A DNA stretch of 64,000 nucleotides, from positions 1-64,000 of the forward strand of contig NZ_WEZF01000020.1 of assembly GCF_009177065.1 (NCBI RefSeq). The letters are read 5' to 3'. The notes beneath the pieces were generated by a model. The model did not search any database, was not told the origin of the DNA, and worked only from the letters and a program-made list of their open reading frames with translations. Below, in pieces: positions 9,270-19,417 of the stretch. The DNA comes from Tautonia marina (GTDB lineage Bacteria; Planctomycetota; Planctomycetia; Isosphaerales; Isosphaeraceae). The position numbers were made by a program, and so were the translations under genes. Within the stretch, counting starts at the first letter, position 1; every line of letters starts with the position of its first letter.

Positions 9270-10247
9270 TCACCCAAGGGTCACCCGCGCCAGATAGATC
9301 GAGGTTCGCCCCTCGTGCGACGAGTAGTAGCTGATCCAGAGCTGGCCCTCGTGCCAGACCAAACCGGCATAACTCGTGTCGCCCCCCGAGGGCAATTCGA
9401 GCAATTCGGTCAGACTGCCCGATTCCGCATCAAGCTCGCAAACCGAGGTGCGCGCGCCGCCGTCGTAAAGACGAACCACCGCAATCAGGCGATCGTCGGG
9501 CAATCGGATGAAGTCTGGCCCTCCCACGCGAACGCCGAGATCGGTCCAGCTCCACTCGGTGAACGGCGCGGTCGATCGGCCCAGCTGGGCCGACGGCTCC
9601 GCCCCGTCTCGACGGAGTAGGCAGAGCGCCTCGCCACTGGGAAGAAATCGCAAGGTGGCTTCGCTCGGCTCTCCTCCTTCGAACAGGGTCTCCACCAGCG
9701 GCTCAAACTGATCGGCCGCGCCATCGACCCCTCGGTACAGTCGAGCCACCCGCGAGGTCCGCTCCGCTCCGGTCGAATACCCGACGCTGTACGGAACGCC
9801 CTCGTGCCAGGTCACCCGCCAGAGCCAGAAGCCTCGATCGCCGATCGGGTGCGGGCCGTCCCAGGTTTCGCCGTCGTCGGAAAACCAGGCCATCGTTTGA
9901 TGGCGCGGCTTGTCACCCGGATTGTTATGCGCAGCGGCTCCGGTGAGCATCAGGCGACCATCAGGCGTCAGGCAAAGCTTCGGATCACGCAGGTCGGCCG
10001 TGTCGGAGGTGACCAGGGCGATCGATTTCCACTGCTCGCCGTCCTCCGAGGCAATGACGCGAAGCGCACCATCGGGAGAGACGTGCCCCTGCCCTTCTCG
10101 AAAGGTGCAGAGCCAACGATCCTTGAAGCGGATCAGGTCGGTGAAGGCGTTGTGTTCCCCTTCGTTCCAGATGCGGCGGACCTCAACCAGCTCGGCCTGA
10201 TCGGCCGGCAAGGCGAGCGTGATCGTGAGCGAAAGTAGCAACGTCAT
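9270..10247 (-). CDS. Secreted sialidase-like (BNR / Asp-box) protein
   Basis: The ATG at 10247 opens a signal peptide (MTLLLSLTITLALPADQ) and has GAGGA ten bases upstream; the longer frame to 10352 lacks both. The 325-residue mature region is a six-bladed beta-propeller by character, with two clear Asp-boxes (SEDGEQW and SDDGETW) and further degenerate repeats such as STAPFTEWSW. An arginine-bearing FREGQGHVSPDG segment sits at the position of the sialidase arginine and acid loop. This family includes true exo-sialidases and many glycosidases or glycan-binding propellers; I cannot show the full catalytic Arg triad, so enzyme specificity is open. It is divergent from the glycosyltransferase gene. 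Confidence 0.75.
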   Translation of the reverse strand: MTLLLSLTITLALPADQAELVEVRRIWNEGEHNAFTDLIRFKDRWLCTFREGQGHVSPDGALRVIASEDGEQWKSIALVTSDTADLRDPKLCLTPDGRLMLTGAAAHNNPGDKPRHQTMAWFSDDGETWDGPHPIGDRGFWLWRVTWHEGVPYSVGYSTGAERTSRVARLYRGVDGAADQFEPLVETLFEGGEPSEATLRFLPSGEALCLLRRDGAEPSAQLGRSTAPFTEWSWTDLGVRVGGPDFIRLPDDRLIAVVRLYDGGARTSVCELDAESGSLTELLELPSGGDTSYAGLVWHEGQLWISYYSSHEGRTSIYLARVTLG

Positions 10248-10579
10248 GGGATCTGGATCCTCTGTTCTTTGAAACAAAAGGCCCGCATCATCGCGCCTGG
10301 CAACCCACTGGCCCGGACCGATCCGGGGTGGTGTCCCCAGCCAGCGACACAAGCCTCGAACGACGGTTCGGAACCGATCGTTGTATCAGACACATGCGTC
10401 CAATGCCCCCTCCCCCCTCCGGTTGATTGGGCAAGACAGGCCGTCGGCCGTGTTCGAGCCGCCCGCCCGCTCGACTCCCGGCATCGACCCGATCCGGGCG
10501 AGCCGAGGGCGCGTCGGCTACACTGAATTTCGACGAATCTCGATGGTGAGATCCCGACACCCCATCTCCGAGTCCGATC
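10248..10579. other. Divergent intergenic region
   Basis: About 330 bases separate the oppositely transcribed sialidase-like and glycosyltransferase genes. Promoters for both must lie here, but no convincing -35/-10 pair or operator is visible. No gene is seen. Confidence 0.45.
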
Positions 10580-11782
10580 GTGCTGCAAACGCCCCTTGCC
10601 CGTCGCCTGGACGAGTCCCCGAACCTCCCCTGGCCCGATCGGCCGGTGCCGGTGGCGCTGGTCATTACCGAGCTGGACATCGGCGGAGCGGAACGGGCCC
10701 TGGTGGCGCTGGCGACCGGGCTCGATCGACGCCGATGGTCCCCTTTCGTGATCGCTCTGGGGCCGGAAGGGCCGCTCGCCCCGGCGATTCGATCGGCCGA
10801 GATTCCGGTGACCTGTCTCGACGTAAACCCCCGACGCCCGATCGCCGCCGTCGTCCGGCTTACCCGAGCCCTGCGGGCCGTCCAACCGCTCCTCGTCCAA
10901 AGCTTCCTCTTTCACGCCAACGTCGCCAGCCGCCTGGCCGCTCCGATGGCCGGTGCTCCCTGGGTCCTCGGCGGCCTCCGAGTGGCCGAACATCGCCAGT
11001 CGTGGCATGTGACGCTCGATCGACTCACCGCGCCGCTGGGCACCGGGTCGGTCTGCGTCTCGGAAGGGGTTCGCCGCTTCAGCATCAGCGTCGGCAAACT
11101 CAACCCCGACCGCCTGGTCGTCATCCCGAACGGGATCGACCCCGGCCCGATCGACGACGCAACTCCTGCCGATCGCTCGACCCTCGGGGTGTCCGACCAC
11201 GCCTTGCTCGCGCTGTTCGTCGGACGCCTCGATGCGCAAAAAGACGTGCCGACGTTGCTCAATGCCGCCGATCGAGTCGTCCGGCAATGCCCCGACTGGC
11301 ACCTGGCGATCGTCGGCGATGGCCCCGATCGTGCCGCGTTGATCGGGTCGGACGTGGCCGCTCGCCTTCCCGGCGATCGCATACACTGGCTCGGCCACCG
11401 ATCCGACGTGCCGGGCCTGCTCAAAGCGGCCGATCTACTCGTCCTCCCCTCGCGTTGGGAGGGGATGCCCAACGTCGTCCTTGAGGCCATGACCGCCCGA
11501 AAGGCCGTCGTCGCCACGAAGGTCGAGGGGACCGAAGACCTCGTCCTTGCCGGAGAAACCGGCTGGCTCGTCCCTCCCGGAGATGCCGAGGCGCTCGCCT
11601 TAGCCCTGGTCGAGGCGGCCTCAGATCGGCCTCGCTTGCAGCGGTTCGGCCAGGCGGGTCGTGATCGGATCGAGCAGCACTTCACCATCGATCGGGTGAT
11701 CCGAGCCTACGAGACCCTCTGGGCCTCGGTCCTCGGCCTGAAGCATTCGGAAGCGGACACGGGGTCGTGTGCGATCGATTGA
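10580..11782 (+). CDS. Glycosyltransferase family 4 (GT-B fold)
   Basis: This 400-residue protein starts with GTG. The N-terminal Rossmann domain opens VALVITELDIGGAERALVAL, a typical GT4 start. The C-terminal domain has FVGRLDAQKDVPTLL, then GHRSDVPGLLKAADLLVLPS, then WEGMPNVVLEAMTARKAVVA, which contains the E-x7-E motif that binds the sugar nucleotide. The enzyme should be a retaining transferase adding a sugar from an NDP donor to a lipid-linked or surface glycan. It is cytoplasmic or membrane-associated, with no signal peptide. It is followed on the same strand by an MscS channel, without sign of functional linkage. Confidence 0.9.
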   Translation: MLQTPLARRLDESPNLPWPDRPVPVALVITELDIGGAERALVALATGLDRRRWSPFVIALGPEGPLAPAIRSAEIPVTCLDVNPRRPIAAVVRLTRALRAVQPLLVQSFLFHANVASRLAAPMAGAPWVLGGLRVAEHRQSWHVTLDRLTAPLGTGSVCVSEGVRRFSISVGKLNPDRLVVIPNGIDPGPIDDATPADRSTLGVSDHALLALFVGRLDAQKDVPTLLNAADRVVRQCPDWHLAIVGDGPDRAALIGSDVAARLPGDRIHWLGHRSDVPGLLKAADLLVLPSRWEGMPNVVLEAMTARKAVVATKVEGTEDLVLAGETGWLVPPGDAEALALALVEAASDRPRLQRFGQAGRDRIEQHFTIDRVIRAYETLWASVLGLKHSEADTGSCAID

Positions 11783-11863
11783 TCGACGAGCCGCGTCGTT
11801 GCGAGGGGTCCGTGATCGTGCTACCTTCGCTCCGAACCGATCCGGAGCAATCAGGAGTCGATC

Positions 11864-13006
11864 ATGATGACACAAACCTGGGAACAAATGCGTATCGTCC
11901 TGAACGATCGAACCCTGCTTGGCATTTCGTTGGGATCGTGGGCGGTCTTTCTGGGCTTGCTCGTCGGGCTCGCCCTGCTCTTTCGCATTCTGATGGCCGT
12001 GGCAAAGGTCCGATCGCGTCGGCTGGCCGATCGCTCCGAGCTGCCCCTGCACGACTATCTCTGCCAGATTCTCGACCATACCTGGCCCATCAGCATCGTG
12101 GCCCTGGCGGCGTACCTCGCGCAAACATTGGTGGATTTCCGGGGGTCTATCGATCCCACCGCGGTCGCCGTGGGAGACACCATTCGCGCCCTCTCGTTGA
12201 TCGTCCTGTTTCTGCAAGCCGGGCGCTGGGGGATGGGCCTGATTGACGAGGGGCTGACGCACGGCTTCCGGTTCGCCAACTTCAGCGAATCAGCGGCGAG
12301 GACCGCGCACGGAGTCGTCCGATTCTTCGCATTGGCCGGTCTCTGGGGAATCATCCTCATCCTGATCCTCGGCAGTTTCGGGGTCGAGATCACGCCGCTC
12401 CTGGCCGGTCTGGGGGTCGGCGGTATCGCCGTGGCGTTTGCCTTGCAACAAATCCTCGGAGACATTTTCTGCTCCGTGGCCATCGTGCTCGACAAGCCGT
12501 TCGAGGTCGGCGACTTTATCATCACAGGCGATCATATGGGTGTCGTCGAATTCATCGGCGTCAAGACGACCCGCGTCCGGAGCCTCGGCGGGGAACAGAT
12601 TGTCTTCCCGAATTCCGACCTCATCGGCAGCCGAGTGCGCAACTACAAACGCATGGCCGAACGCCGGGTCACCTTCGGTTTCGGCGTGCGATACGACACT
12701 CCGGCCGACATCCTTCAACGCATTCCCGAGGAAGTCCGGGAAACGATCGAGAGCCTCGATCAGGTCCGATTCGATCGCGCCCACTTCGCCAAGTTCGGCG
12801 ACAGCTCACTCGATTTTGAGGTCGTCTACTACGTCCTCAGCCCCGACTACAACCAGTACATGGATCTTCAGCAATCCATCAATCTCTCTCTGATGCGCCG
12901 GATGGAATCGCTCGGCGTTGAGTTCGCCTTCCCCTCTCGGTCTCTCTACGTCGAGCAAAGCGCCGGCCGCTCCCAGGTGAGTGGGTTCACCGGAACCTCC
13001 TCCTGA
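11864..13006 (+). CDS. Compact MscS-family mechanosensitive channel
   Basis: AGGAG lies six bases before the ATG. The 380-residue protein has four membrane helices (starting SLGSWAVFLGLLVGLALLF), then the signature pore and beta region LLAGLGVGGIAVAFALQQIL, followed by LDKPFEVGDFIITGDHMGVV and VFPNSDLIGSRVRNYKR. The C-terminal alpha/beta domain completes the cytoplasmic cage. It has no N-terminal exported domain, unlike the larger channel at 6743-8704, so the two are distinct paralogues. Its role would be pressure release or small-conductance ion flux. The next gene encodes an ion antiporter on the same strand, 65 bases away, and the two could be co-transcribed. Confidence 0.92.
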   Translation: MMTQTWEQMRIVLNDRTLLGISLGSWAVFLGLLVGLALLFRILMAVAKVRSRRLADRSELPLHDYLCQILDHTWPISIVALAAYLAQTLVDFRGSIDPTAVAVGDTIRALSLIVLFLQAGRWGMGLIDEGLTHGFRFANFSESAARTAHGVVRFFALAGLWGIILILILGSFGVEITPLLAGLGVGGIAVAFALQQILGDIFCSVAIVLDKPFEVGDFIITGDHMGVVEFIGVKTTRVRSLGGEQIVFPNSDLIGSRVRNYKRMAERRVTFGFGVRYDTPADILQRIPEEVRETIESLDQVRFDRAHFAKFGDSSLDFEVVYYVLSPDYNQYMDLQQSINLSLMRRMESLGVEFAFPSRSLYVEQSAGRSQVSGFTGTSS

Positions 13007-13071
13007 AATCAAACGCTTCCCGAGCCACCTCATCGCCCCGTTTCGAGGCCCTTCGGACCCCATTGCCACCC

Positions 13072-14925
13072 ATGCCTACCTCGTCCGAACTCACCGAACC
13101 TCGCCCGATGCAACCTCGCCGACGACCGCGGCTGAGGTCCGTTGTGGTGAGTCTGAGCGTGCTGGTCCTCGGCGCAGTCCCGGTTCCAGAGGCCCACGCA
13201 AGGCAAGAGGCCACTGAAGCCATCGAGCGTCGGCTCGATCGCTTCTACGGTCGCCTTGATGACAATGCGGATGGCGTGTTGAATCGCCAGGAAGACGAGG
13301 TTCCCGACCAGGTCTGGACCCGGATCGAGGCCGGTGGGGTCGATGTCGGCGATGGCACGGTCGATCGCGTCGGGTTCGGCGAAGCTCTGGTCGATCACGT
13401 CCGATGGTTCGGCATCGCATCGCTTGTGCCGGCGGTCGTCGCCCTGGGCCTGGCCTTCTGGACGCGAGATGTCTTGCTCTCGCTCTTTGCCGGAATCGTG
13501 AGCGGCTCCGTGGTAAAGTTCTTCCAGGCAAGATTCGCGGTGGGACTCTGGGTTCCGAAAGAGCTGGACTTCATCAGCGATTTCTTCCTCAAGGCGCTCG
13601 GCACCGAATCATATGCCACGATTTTACTTGTGTACCTCTGGTTCCTTGGCGGAATTCTCGGCGTCTGGGGACGAACCGGAGCGGCAAAGCATTTTGCGGA
13701 GGTCGTGGGGGCGAAAGTCGTTCGCGGCCCGAACACCGCGCGGTTCTTTGCCTGGATCGTCGGCATGGTCTTCCACCAGGGGGGGACCGTCAGCACGGTG
13801 CTTGCCGGATCAACCATCCGGCCGGTGAGCGACCGAAACCGGGTGAGTCATGAAGAACTGTCGTATCTGGTCGACTCGACTGCCTCTCCCGCGGCGACGG
13901 TGCTTCCGTTCAATGCCTGGCCGCTCTATGTCGGTGGCCTGATTGCCGGCGCCACAACCGCCGCCATCGGCAACTTCGTCCTGGTGCCGAATTCAAGGGT
14001 CGGCAGCGACTGGTTCTTCTGGTCGGTCCCGTTCAACTTCTACGGCATTCTTGCCGTCTTCTCGACCCTCCTGTTCAGCTTCGGCCTGCTCCCCTGGTAC
14101 GGCTCGAAAATGCGACGGGCCATCGAACGATCGCGCAGCACCGGCGAGCTTGACGCCCCCGAGGCCCGTCCTCTGGTCGACCTTGAGGCGATGGAAGGCA
14201 GCCCCGAGGAAGGCTACCCGGTCAGCCTCATCGACTTCCTCGTACCGCTCGGAATCCTCCTGTTCCTGGCGATCGTCCCGCTCGCGGTGCTGAAAACGAA
14301 CATGATCAATCACGCATTCTTCTTCAGCACGGCCTCGGCCATCCTCATCGCCGTCCTCAAGGGCATGCCTGTGAAAACGGCCATGAACGGCTTCCTCGAC
14401 GGTTGCCGGAACATGACGGTCGGGGCCATCATCCTCGGCCTGGCGGTCACGCTCGGCCAGGTGTCGAAGGACCTGGACACGGCCGGCTTTGTCGTTTCCA
14501 TCTTCGGAAGCTGGCTCCCGGCCGCCCTCTTGCCGGCAATGTTGATGCTCAGTTGCATGATCATCGCCTTCTCAATCGGTTCCTCATGGGGCACGTATGC
14601 GGTGATCTTCCCGATCACCGTTCCCCTGGCCCTGACCCTTGCCGCCACCCGCCTGGGGATCGACCCGATGACCCTCGGCCAGGTCGCCGCGGCCGGAGGA
14701 GCCGACTGGGCTTCCATTCAGTTCTTCGTGCAGGTCTGCTTCGGCGCGGTGATTGGAGGAGCCGTCTTTGGCGATCAGTGCTCCCCCATCTCCGACACCA
14801 CGGTGCTTTCCAGCATGTTCACGGGTTGCGACCTGATGGACCACGTCACCACTCAGGCGCCGCTTGCCCTGGCCGTGGCGGGCGTTGGGGCCTTGCTCTC
14901 AACGGCCCTGGTCCTGATCTTCTGA
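13072..14925 (+). CDS. NhaC-type Na+/H+ antiporter with exported EF-hand N-terminus
   Basis: The ATG at 13072 gives 617 residues; a TTG three codons earlier is less likely. Residues about 20-45 form a signal-peptide-like helix ending EAHA. A soluble stretch follows with one EF-hand loop at about 63-74, with the pattern D-x-N-x-D-G-x-L-x-x-x-E. From about residue 110 a polytopic NhaC/YfcC-type transporter begins (SLVPAVVALGLAFWTRDVL), with PAATVLPFNAWP, then SIGSSWGTYAVIFPIT and GDQCSPISDTTVLSS, which are hallmark segments of this family. It should exchange Na+ and H+ (or a related substrate) across the inner membrane. The EF-hand part is not a usual component. The gene ends two bases from the convergent release-factor-like gene. 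Confidence 0.88.
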   Translation: MPTSSELTEPRPMQPRRRPRLRSVVVSLSVLVLGAVPVPEAHARQEATEAIERRLDRFYGRLDDNADGVLNRQEDEVPDQVWTRIEAGGVDVGDGTVDRVGFGEALVDHVRWFGIASLVPAVVALGLAFWTRDVLLSLFAGIVSGSVVKFFQARFAVGLWVPKELDFISDFFLKALGTESYATILLVYLWFLGGILGVWGRTGAAKHFAEVVGAKVVRGPNTARFFAWIVGMVFHQGGTVSTVLAGSTIRPVSDRNRVSHEELSYLVDSTASPAATVLPFNAWPLYVGGLIAGATTAAIGNFVLVPNSRVGSDWFFWSVPFNFYGILAVFSTLLFSFGLLPWYGSKMRRAIERSRSTGELDAPEARPLVDLEAMEGSPEEGYPVSLIDFLVPLGILLFLAIVPLAVLKTNMINHAFFFSTASAILIAVLKGMPVKTAMNGFLDGCRNMTVGAIILGLAVTLGQVSKDLDTAGFVVSIFGSWLPAALLPAMLMLSCMIIAFSIGSSWGTYAVIFPITVPLALTLAATRLGIDPMTLGQVAAAGGADWASIQFFVQVCFGAVIGGAVFGDQCSPISDTTVLSSMFTGCDLMDHVTTQAPLALAVAGVGALLSTALVLIF

Positions 14926-14927
14926 GC

Positions 14928-15452
14928 TCACTTGAGCGGCCGGAGCCCCACCGCCACGCGCTGGTAGTTCACCCGCTTCATGGCCCTCGGCTCCAGCTTC
15001 AGCAGCTTGACCAGTTGCGAGGCCGAACAGCCAAGGGCCTCGGCCGCGGCCTTCACGTCGGCATCAGAGGCGGAAATGGCATCGATCGCCTCGGCCAGCA
15101 GGGCGGGGAAGTCGTCGTGCGACGGACTGACCTCGATTCGACCTCCCTTCAAACGCGAGCGCCACAAGGCGCTCGGCCCGGCCTCCGAGTCGACCGGGCG
15201 GCGCACCTCCAGCGCCAGGAGAACCCGCAACCTCATCAGCGCGACCGCCCGATTCTCCCCCTGCGATCGCCGCTCGTTGGCCTCAGCCGAGAGGCCGGTC
15301 GGCCGGTGGGTCAAGATCGCCGCCGTCTCCACCTTGTTGCGGTTCTGCCCCCCTGGTCCCGATCGCCGAGCAAATTTCACCTCGCAGTCGGCCAGGAGCC
15401 GATCCAGCGGCTCGGCCGAGGGGTGGGGGCCCTGGTCTGATGGCGTGTTCAT
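14928..15452 (-). CDS. RF-1/ArfB-like GGQ protein with C-terminal extension
   Basis: A 174-residue protein with the GGQ motif of class I release factors at residues 34-36 ([14 protein letters not shown]), the conserved RRSQGENRA helix, and no codon-recognition domain. It should therefore hydrolyse peptidyl-tRNA on stalled ribosomes or act on another ester, like ArfB. Unlike ArfB, the C-terminus is not the short basic tail that enters the mRNA channel. It is instead a helical segment ([20 protein letters not shown]) resembling a helix-turn-helix. The ATG overlaps the stop of the upstream YjbQ gene as ATGA, so translation is coupled. Exact rescue function is inference. Confidence 0.82.
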   Translation of the reverse strand: MNTPSDQGPHPSAEPLDRLLADCEVKFARRSGPGGQNRNKVETAAILTHRPTGLSAEANERRSQGENRAVALMRLRVLLALEVRRPVDSEAGPSALWRSRLKGGRIEVSPSHDDFPALLAEAIDAISASDADVKAAAEALGCSASQLVKLLKLEPRAMKRVNYQRVAVGLRPLK

Positions 15453-15871
15453 TCGCCAATCACCTTGATCAAGACCCGCTTCGGTCGATTCCCGTCAAAT
15501 TCGCCGTAAAAGATCTGTTCCCAGGGCCCGAAGTCGAGCTTCCCCCTGGTAATCGCCACCACCACTTCCCGCCCCATGACCTGACGCTTCAGGTGAGCAT
15601 CGGCATTGTCCTCCCCTGTTCGATTGTGTCGATACCGCTGCGGAGACGCATCAAACGGCGCCAGCCCTTCGAGCCACTGCTTGTAATCGGAATGCAACCC
15701 CGATTCATCATCATTGATAAACACCGATGCCGTAATATGCATGGCATTCACCAGCACAAGCCCTTCCTGCACGCCGCTCGATCGAACCGCCTCCTCCACC
15801 CGAGACGTGATGTTCAGAAAATCCATCCGGGCCGGAACGGTGAACGTCAGGTATTCGGTATGCGACTTCAT
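15449..15871 (-). CDS. YjbQ / UPF0047 family protein
   Basis: GGAGGT seven bases before the ATG fixes a 140-residue product, the usual length of the family; the frame runs on upstream without support. Hallmarks are [18 protein letters not shown], the [19 protein letters not shown] stretch with metal-binding histidines, and the C-terminal [13 protein letters not shown]. Members of this family show secondary thiamine-phosphate synthase activity and are small trimeric proteins, though the true role is uncertain. It overlaps the GGQ gene by four bases, an operon pair. The 190 bases to the divergent kinase gene should hold both promoters. Confidence 0.92.
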   Translation of the reverse strand: MKSHTEYLTFTVPARMDFLNITSRVEEAVRSSGVQEGLVLVNAMHITASVFINDDESGLHSDYKQWLEGLAPFDASPQRYRHNRTGEDNADAHLKRQVMGREVVVAITRGKLDFGPWEQIFYGEFDGNRPKRVLIKVIGE

Positions 15872-16063
15872 CCCACGGACCTCCGATTGCGTCCTCACTT
15901 CGTCACGGGAACGTCCCGAGCATTGTCCCGTCTGCACGTCTGCCGAACCCCTCGGAATCCCACCCCCAGACTCGTCGAGAGGGGGAGATTCTGTCATCGA
16001 CATTGAGTAAGATAGCAACCTGTCCAGCGCAATCCGCCTCGGAGTTGCCCCCAAGAGGATTTC

Positions 16064-19000
16064 GTGGAGACGCCTTCATCTCTGCCGTCGAGTCTCCCGG
16101 TCATGCATCGTCACCCTCGACCTGTCATTGTTGATTACGTGTTCGCAATGGCCGCGGTCGGTCTGTCGATCGGCCTCCGCGTTCTCCTCGACCCGTCACT
16201 CGGGACTCGGCAGCCGTATGTGACCTTCTATCCCGCCATTTTGTTCGCGGCGCTGTACCTCGGCACCTTGCCTGCGATTCTGGCGATCGCCGTGTCTCTG
16301 GTCGCCGGCGCAGCCCTGTTCGTGGTTCCCGAGTTAGAACCGCTGGTCCCAGGGGCGGCCGATGTCACGGCAATCACCACGTTTCTGCTGACCAGCCTGG
16401 TCATCGTCTGGCTCTGCGAATCGTACCATCGAGCCCAGCGGCGCAACGAGTCGGAATCGCGCGAACGCCTCCGAGCCGAAGCCTCCGAACGCCAACAGCG
16501 AGAACGGCTTGAGGCCATTCTTTCGAGCCTCGGCGAGGGGGTCATCGTCGCCGGCGAGGATGGCCTGGTCGTGAAGCTGAACCCCATCGCCGAGCACCTC
16601 ACCGGCTGGACCGCCTCCGAGGCCATCGGGCAGCCTCTGGAAACCGTCTTCCACACCCGAGACCCACGGACCACCAAGACCGCCGAGCTTCCGGTGGCCG
16701 AGATCCTGCGCGGCGGCATCGTCCACCGCACCGGAGAGCCCGCCCTGCTCCACCGTCGAGACGGTTCGGAACTCCCCATCGAGGCCACTTCGGCGGCGAT
16801 TCAAGACGACGGCCAGGGCCAGGGCGGCCTGGTCGTCGTGCTCCGCGACGTTTCCGAACGCCTCCGCATCGAAAACGCCGAACGCGCCGACCGCGAACGC
16901 CTGCGGCTCGCCATGGAGGCCGGACGCCTCGGCACCTGGGACTGGGACATCCGCGCCGGAACCGTCAAATCGGCCGAGAATCACCTCGCCAGCTTCGGAG
17001 TTCCCTCCGGACGCTTTCAGGGCACCTTCGACAGTTTCCGATCACTGGTCCACCCCGAGGATCTGCCCAGGCTGGATCAATGCCTTCGCCAGGCGCTCAA
17101 CCAGGGCAATTCGTACGAGTCGGAGTTCCGGCTGCAACGCCCCGACGGCTCGATCGTCTGGCTCTCCGATCGCGGCGTCGTGATCCGCGATCACGAGAAC
17201 GTCCCCATCCGTATGATCGGCGTCTGCGCAGACATCACCGCCCGCAAGCAAGATGAGGCCGCGCTGCGCGCCTCCGAACGCCATTTCCGCCTGCTCGCCG
17301 ATGCGGTGCCCCAGATCGTCTGGACCGCCGATCCCGACGGTGACCTCCTTTCCCTGAACCGTCGCTGGTACGACTATGTGGGAATGGCCCCCGACGATCC
17401 CGGTGTCCTCGATCGCTGGCGAGAGGCCATCCACCCCGACGACCTCCCGGGCATTTTCGAGCGATGGCACCAGTCTTACCAGTCCGGCGAGGTGTTCGAG
17501 GGGGAATATCGCATCCGAGACCGCTTCGGGAACTACCGCTGGCACCTCGGGCGTGGCGTCCCGGTCCGAGATGCTCACGGAACCATCAAGCGATGGATCG
17601 GTTCGGGGACCGACATTGACGACCGCAAACGCGCCGAACGCACGCTCCATCTCCTGGCCGACGCCGGGATCCTCCTCTCAAACCCGACCGATCTGGAAGG
17701 CACCCTCAGGCGAGTCCCTCGGCTGGTCATTCCCGGCCTGGCCGATTCCTGCGTCGTCTACCTGACCGAGCCCGACGGAACCATCCGGCGAGCGGCAATC
17801 GCCCACCACGACCCCGGCATCGAGCAGGTGATGGTCGATGTCCTCGGCTCCTCCCGCATCGACCCCAACGGCTCGTCTCCGGTCGCCGAGGTGCTTCGAA
17901 CCGGAGTGCCCGACCTGCGGGCCGAGATCGACTCGGAAACGCTCGCCAGCCTGATCCCCGACCCCGACCGTCGGGAACGCTTTCGCCCCGCCTGGCCGGT
18001 CTCTCATCTGATCGTCCCCATGATGGTCGCCGGGAAAACCATCGGCGCCTTCGGGCTGGCCATGACCAGCACCGATCGCCGCTTCTCGTCCGACGACCTT
18101 CCCGTGGTCGAGGATCTCGCCCGCCGCGCCGCCATCGCCCTTGAAAACGCCCGGCTCTACCTCGAACTCCGAGAAACCGACCGGCGCAAGACCGAGTTCC
18201 TGGCCGTGCTCGCCCACGAGCTGCGCAACCCCCTGGCCCCGATCCGCACCGCCCTCGAACTGCTTAAACTTCCCGAATCCGCTCGAAAGCAAGACCCCGA
18301 AGCCGCCGACCGCGAAGCCATGCGAGCGATGGCCAGCAGTCAGGTCGCGCACATGGCCCGTCTCATCGAAGACCTGATGGACGTCACCCGAATCAGCCGG
18401 GGCACCATCGAGCTGCGTCGGGAATCGATCGACCTCGTCTCGGTCGCCCGTCGCGTCGTCTCGGCCGTGGGAACCCAGGTGGCCGAGATTGGCCAGGCCC
18501 TCTCGGTCGATTTTCCGTCCGAACCGATCTGGATTCAGGCCGATCCTGCCCGGATCGAGCAGATTCTCTGGAACATCCTGACCAACGCCTCCAAATACTC
18601 CGATGCTGGAGGTCGCATCACGCTGACGATTGCCCCAGACGACGATGAGACGATGATCCAGGTCAAGGACACCGGCATCGGCATCGCCCCGGAGGCCCTG
18701 GCTCAGATCTTCGAGCTGTTCGTCCAGGCCGATCAGGGGCCGGGCCGACATCGAGGGGGCCTCGGAATCGGTCTGAGCCTCGTTCGAATGCTCGTCGAGC
18801 TGCACGGTGGAACCATCCGGGCTCACAGCAACGGCCTGGGTCAGGGAAGCGAGTTCGTGGTCCGCTTGCCGAGAATCACCACCCCCGAATTGCTCCCCGC
18901 CGCGGCCGATCACCCTTCCTTCGACGATCGGATCGCTCGGCCCACCCTGGAGACTCCCCTTCGGCTCCTGATCGTCGACGACAACCGCGATGCGGCCATC

Positions 19001-19345
19001 ACGATGGGCACGCTTCTGGGCAAGCTCGCCGGGCACGACGTTCGGCTCGCCCACAACGGCCCTCAGGCGCTCCAGGCCGCCGAAGCCTTCAAGCCCGAGG
19101 TGGTCTTGCTCGACATCGGCCTGCCTGGCATGGATGGCTACGAGGTCGCCCGAAGGCTCCGCGCCTCCGCGTCCAGCGCCAACGCCCTGCTGATTGCCCT
19201 GACCGGCTGGGGGCAGAAGGAAGATCATCGCCGATCGCAAGCCGCCGGCTTCGATCACCACCTGGTCAAGCCGGTGGACTCGGAGGTGATCGAGGAGCTG
19301 ATCGCCGCGTCGCGACTGGCAACCCGATCCGGCCCGAATCCTTGA
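16064..19345 (+). CDS. Hybrid sensor histidine kinase (DUF4118-like membrane domain, three PAS, GAF, HisKA, HATPase, receiver)
   Basis: The GTG start has AAGAGG five bases upstream; the product is 1093 residues. Residues about 20-120 form a DUF4118/MASE-type bundle of four membrane helices ([17 protein letters not shown]). PAS-like domains follow at about 145-265, 275-395 and 400-525, and a GAF domain at about 530-700. The HisKA domain has phospho-histidine H718 in [14 protein letters not shown]. The HATPase domain shows the N box [11 protein letters not shown], then DTGIGI and [10 protein letters not shown] receiver domain ends the protein, with phospho-acceptor D1017 in [15 protein letters not shown] and K-P in HHLVKPVD. 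It should sense an internal or light/redox/ligand cue through its PAS and GAF domains; the signal is unknown. It could phosphorylate one of the orphan receivers, but they are 10 kb away. Confidence 0.93.
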   Translation: METPSSLPSSLPVMHRHPRPVIVDYVFAMAAVGLSIGLRVLLDPSLGTRQPYVTFYPAILFAALYLGTLPAILAIAVSLVAGAALFVVPELEPLVPGAADVTAITTFLLTSLVIVWLCESYHRAQRRNESESRERLRAEASERQQRERLEAILSSLGEGVIVAGEDGLVVKLNPIAEHLTGWTASEAIGQPLETVFHTRDPRTTKTAELPVAEILRGGIVHRTGEPALLHRRDGSELPIEATSAAIQDDGQGQGGLVVVLRDVSERLRIENAERADRERLRLAMEAGRLGTWDWDIRAGTVKSAENHLASFGVPSGRFQGTFDSFRSLVHPEDLPRLDQCLRQALNQGNSYESEFRLQRPDGSIVWLSDRGVVIRDHENVPIRMIGVCADITARKQDEAALRASERHFRLLADAVPQIVWTADPDGDLLSLNRRWYDYVGMAPDDPGVLDRWREAIHPDDLPGIFERWHQSYQSGEVFEGEYRIRDRFGNYRWHLGRGVPVRDAHGTIKRWIGSGTDIDDRKRAERTLHLLADAGILLSNPTDLEGTLRRVPRLVIPGLADSCVVYLTEPDGTIRRAAIAHHDPGIEQVMVDVLGSSRIDPNGSSPVAEVLRTGVPDLRAEIDSETLASLIPDPDRRERFRPAWPVSHLIVPMMVAGKTIGAFGLAMTSTDRRFSSDDLPVVEDLARRAAIALENARLYLELRETDRRKTEFLAVLAHELRNPLAPIRTALELLKLPESARKQDPEAADREAMRAMASSQVAHMARLIEDLMDVTRISRGTIELRRESIDLVSVARRVVSAVGTQVAEIGQALSVDFPSEPIWIQADPARIEQILWNILTNASKYSDAGGRITLTIAPDDDETMIQVKDTGIGIAPEALAQIFELFVQADQGPGRHRGGLGIGLSLVRMLVELHGGTIRAHSNGLGQGSEFVVRLPRITTPELLPAAADHPSFDDRIARPTLETPLRLLIVDDNRDAAITMGTLLGKLAGHDVRLAHNGPQALQAAEAFKPEVVLLDIGLPGMDGYEVARRLRASASSANALLIALTGWGQKEDHRRSQAAGFDHHLVKPVDSEVIEELIAASRLATRSGPNP

Positions 19346-19417
19346 TCTTTCCCTTGCAATCGCGCCGATAAGGACAACTGGACGATCCGACAAGGTTTCC
19401 AAAGGAGCAAGGTCCGG

